64,000 nt of DNA, from NCBI RefSeq assembly GCF_042854845.1, contig NZ_AP031498.1, forward strand, positions 496,001-560,000, given 5' to 3'. Source of the DNA: Maricurvus nonylphenolicus (GTDB lineage Bacteria > Pseudomonadota > Gammaproteobacteria > Pseudomonadales > Cellvibrionaceae). Under the pieces are notes generated by a model. That model did not search any database. It was not told where the DNA came from and was given only the letters and a program-made list of their open reading frames with translations. Positions 61,545 through 64,000 of this stretch are shown here, piece by piece (position 1 is the first letter of the stretch; each line of letters starts with the position of its first letter). A program made the position numbers and the translations under genes.

Positions 61545-62990
61545 TTAGGCTTCTTTCAAAGCCGCTACCAGATCCAGAATCGCGCCTTTACCGTCGCCGA
61601 ACAACATCAGGGTGTTGTCTTTAGCGAACAGTGGGTTAGGCAGACCGGCGAAACCGGCAGACAGAGAACGCTTAACCACAACCACGGTTTTGGCTTTGTC
61701 CACGTTCAGAATTGGCATGCCGTAGATTGGGCTACCTTTGTCTTCACGGGCCATTGGGTTGGTTACGTCGTTCGCACCGATTACGATGGCAACGTCAGTT
61801 TGCTCAAAGGTCGGGTTGATAACATCCATTTCCTTCAGCTTGTCGTAGGAAACTTCTGCTTCTGCCATCAGTACGTTCATGTGACCAGGCATACGACCGG
61901 CAACCGGGTGAATGGCGTATTCAACTTCAATACCCATTTCTTCCAGAGTGTCAGACAGATCACGTACGGCGTGTTGAGCCTGAGCCATCGCCAGACCAAA
62001 ACCAGGCACGATCACAACGCGGCGGGCGGTTTCCAGCAGCATACCGACTTCATCCGGGGAGCTGGATTTAACCTTGCCGGCGTAGACTTCGTCGGCATCC
62101 ATGGTTTCGCCAGCTTCAGCCATAACACCGAAGAGTACGTTGAACAGGGAGCGGTTCATCGCCACACACATGATTTGTGTCAGGATGATACCGGAGGCAC
62201 CTACCAGAGAACCGGTCACGATCAGAGCGCTGTTGCCCATCACAAAACCAGCCGCTGCTGCTGCAATACCGGAGTAGGAGTTCAGCAGGGCGATAACCAC
62301 AGGCATATCGGCACCACCGATTGGCATTACCAGCAGGATCCCCATAACACAGGCCGCCGCAACAATGCCCCAGAAAACCTGGGTGTTGGTTGGGTCGGTG
62401 GTCATGTAACCGATGGCGATAATAGAGCCTACCAGCAGGATAGCGTTAACCGCTTTCATGCCTGGGAAGCCTTTAGGCTGGCCATCAATCAGTTCTTGCA
62501 GTTTGGCAAACGCCACAAAAGAACCGGTCAGGGTTACTGAGCCAATAAATACCGCAGCACCGGTGGCAATCATGGCTACTGTGCCCATGCCTGCGCCTAC
62601 ACCGGTAGCAGCGCCCACAGCTTCAGCAGCCGCTGCAGCCAAGTCACCTTGTGCGGCAGGTTGAGACTTCAGGAACTCTGCGGCAGCAATGGCCAGAGAT
62701 GCACCACCACCAAAACCGTTCAGCAGAGCAATCAGCTGAGGCATCGCGGTCATCTGAATCTTGATAGCCAGGGTGGCGCCAACGATAGCACCTACAACGG
62801 CACCAGCAATGATCCACTCGAAGCTAACGATTTCGTTGTTCAGCAGGGTTACAACAATCGCCACCAGCATACCGCTGGCCGCAAGTTGGTTACCACGAAC
62901 AGCGGTTTTAGGCTTGGACAAGCCCTTGATGCCCAGAATAAACAGGGACGCCGCAACAATGTAGGCGATTTCGATCAAGTTCGCATTCAT
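61545..62990 (-). CDS. pntB: NAD(P) transhydrogenase subunit beta
   Basis: 481 residues: about nine membrane helices and a C-terminal NADP(H)-binding domain (VVIVPGFGLAMAQAQHAV, HPVAGRMPGHMNVLMAEA, IGANDVTNPMAREDKGSP). With the alpha parts it drives hydride transfer from NADH to NADP+ using the proton gradient. Stop at the left, near the shared terminator. Three bases follow the pntAB stop. Confidence 0.98.
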   Translation of the reverse strand: MNANLIEIAYIVAASLFILGIKGLSKPKTAVRGNQLAASGMLVAIVVTLLNNEIVSFEWIIAGAVVGAIVGATLAIKIQMTAMPQLIALLNGFGGGASLAIAAAEFLKSQPAAQGDLAAAAAEAVGAATGVGAGMGTVAMIATGAAVFIGSVTLTGSFVAFAKLQELIDGQPKGFPGMKAVNAILLVGSIIAIGYMTTDPTNTQVFWGIVAAACVMGILLVMPIGGADMPVVIALLNSYSGIAAAAAGFVMGNSALIVTGSLVGASGIILTQIMCVAMNRSLFNVLFGVMAEAGETMDADEVYAGKVKSSSPDEVGMLLETARRVVIVPGFGLAMAQAQHAVRDLSDTLEEMGIEVEYAIHPVAGRMPGHMNVLMAEAEVSYDKLKEMDVINPTFEQTDVAIVIGANDVTNPMAREDKGSPIYGMPILNVDKAKTVVVVKRSLSAGFAGLPNPLFAKDNTLMLFGDGKGAILDLVAALKEA

Positions 62991-62993
62991 GAC

Positions 62994-63275
62994 TTACTTC
63001 CTCTTGAACATCGCCAGCATGCGGTTGGTCACCATAAAACCACCCACTACGTTAATGGTCGCCAGAGCAACGGCAATGAAGCCCAGCACGTTTACCATGG
63101 TTTCGTTACCACCGTGGCCGGCAGCCAGAATGGCGCCGACGATGGTAATACCGGAAATGGCATTGGTACCCGACATCAGTGGGGTGTGAAGTGTGGGTGG
63201 AACCTTGGTGATCAGTTCGAAACCCAGGAATACGGCCAAGACGAACAAGGCCAGATGCATAATACTCATATCCAT
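62994..63275 (-). CDS. pntAB: Transhydrogenase alpha subunit, membrane part
   Basis: 93 residues with three or four membrane helices (MHLALFVLAVFLGFELI; ISGITIVGAILAAGH; VLGFIAVALATINVVGGFM). In E. coli this is the end of a single PntA; here it is a separate gene, as in Rhodospirillum and many marine bacteria. Twelve bases separate it from pntAA. Confidence 0.95.
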   Translation of the reverse strand: MDMSIMHLALFVLAVFLGFELITKVPPTLHTPLMSGTNAISGITIVGAILAAGHGGNETMVNVLGFIAVALATINVVGGFMVTNRMLAMFKRK

Positions 63276-63287
63276 GATCTAGTCCTC

Positions 63288-64000
63288 TTATTCAGCGGTG
63301 GCAGGTTCGGGTTGGGCGATACCGAGAAGTTCTTTCAGGCGAGGCTGAACGACTTCTCCGTTTAGGCTAACCACGGTGTCGTGCACAATCTCGTCCTCGA
63401 AATCGAGGTTGATATTGCCTTCATCATCGACCAGGTGGGCCAGCAAGTTTTCAATATTCTTGCCGTACATCTGGCTGGCGTGATGAGCCACGCTGGCAGG
63501 GACATGGCTTGGGCCAAGGATAGTCACGCCGTTAACGACGACTTCTTTGTCCAGCTCAGTCAGTTCACAGTTACCACCTTTTTCTGCTGCCAGGTCAACA
63601 ATGATGGCGCCAGGCTTCATGGACTGAACCATTTCAGCGGTAATCAGAATAGGGGATTTCTTACCAGGCACGGCGGCGGTGGTAATCACGATATCCTGTT
63701 GTGACAGTACGTCGGCCATAGCAGCTTGCTGGGCTTTAATAAACTCAGCAGATTGCTCTTTGGCGTAACCGCCACTGGTTTCAGTGTTTTCCGCTTTAAT
63801 ATCCAGCTCTACTGGCTTGGCGCCAACAGACAGGATTTGCTCTCGGGCGGCAGGGCGTACGTCGTAGGCTTCTACCACGGCACCTAAACGCTTGGCGGTA
63901 GCACAGGCCTGCAGGCCAGCAACACCGGCACCCATAATAAAGGCGCGAGCGGGCTTCAGAGTACCGGCAGCAGTCATGTTCATAGGGAACATTTGCTTGC
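63288..64000 (-). CDS. pntAA: Transhydrogenase alpha subunit, NAD-binding part (partial)
   Basis: C-terminal 237 residues; the N-terminal third or more of the protein lies beyond the right edge. The frame is open to base 64000 (KQMFPMNMTAAGTLKPARA is within the family, so ATG 63992 is not the start). The Rossmann NAD-binding motif is GAGVAGLQACATAKRLG. The three pnt genes form a minus-strand operon. Confidence 0.95.
   Translation of the reverse strand, partial: KQMFPMNMTAAGTLKPARAFIMGAGVAGLQACATAKRLGAVVEAYDVRPAAREQILSVGAKPVELDIKAENTETSGGYAKEQSAEFIKAQQAAMADVLSQQDIVITTAAVPGKKSPILITAEMVQSMKPGAIIVDLAAEKGGNCELTELDKEVVVNGVTILGPSHVPASVAHHASQMYGKNIENLLAHLVDDEGNINLDFEDEIVHDTVVSLNGEVVQPRLKELLGIAQPEPATAE

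Noticed and set aside
61800..62540. Plus-strand open frame of 246 codons opposite pntB
   Set aside because: Histidine-rich shadow of the conserved minus-strand transhydrogenase gene; no family or ribosome-binding site.
62994..63992. Split transhydrogenase alpha subunit read as a frameshifted pntA
   Set aside because: The two-part alpha subunit is a normal arrangement in many bacteria, and both parts have proper starts and stops.

Overview
The window looks like chromosomal DNA from a gammaproteobacterium, probably marine. The basis is the S10-spc-alpha ribosomal protein order with rpsM-rpsK-rpsD-rpoA-rplQ, a three-part proton-translocating transhydrogenase (pntAA-pntAB-pntB), an Ogt-type repair gene and a methyl-accepting chemotaxis receptor. 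The LEPR-XLL giant protein fits known marine gammaproteobacterial relatives. I cannot name the genus from the sequence alone.

Layout. (1) 26-2113: an elongation factor G gene, closed by a strong terminator. Its sequence resembles the EF-G2 subtype rather than the classical str-operon EF-G, and no tuf gene follows. (2) 2401-43551: an accessory locus of about 41 kb, all on the plus strand. It encodes a TolC-like outer-membrane channel, two unrecognised proteins and a radical SAM enzyme (translationally coupled), a SapC-family protein, a giant protein of about 9,627 residues with an N-terminal LEPR-XLL motif, a membrane-fusion (HlyD-type) protein fused to cytoplasmic GAF domains, an M50 metalloprotease/HlyD hybrid, a short SecA-like ATPase, and a secreted periplasmic HlyD-type adaptor. 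(3) 43634-57882: an uninterrupted S10, spc and alpha ribosomal block with its own sigma70-type promoter and a final bidirectional terminator. (4) 58041-64000: a chemotaxis receptor, a possible 33-residue membrane peptide (minus strand), an AraC/Ogt fusion (minus), a small cytochrome c, and the minus-strand transhydrogenase operon, which runs off the right edge.

The accessory locus is the interesting part. It holds a near-megadalton adhesin-like protein with no Sec signal, no TpsA or autotransporter architecture and no obvious C-terminal type I signal. Around it are a TolC channel, three HlyD-like adaptors, an M50 protease and a SecA-like motor, but no ABC transporter. I infer a dedicated secretion and surface-display pathway in which a SecA-type ATPase and an M50/HlyD membrane protein take the place of the ABC exporter. 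The LEPR-XLL leader would be the recognition or processing signal, and the radical SAM module a possible modification step. The roles are inferred from families and gene order; none is demonstrated by the sequence.

The giant protein is a mosaic. It has RTX-like calcium-binding repeats near the N-terminus, long Gly/Ala-rich beta-helix repeats in the middle, eight scattered copies of an aromatic motif built round R-Y-x-Y-I-G, a tandem block of 45-46-residue repeats, five tandem 528-531 bp repeats near the C-terminus, and a helical, charged C-terminal tail with a cysteine pair.
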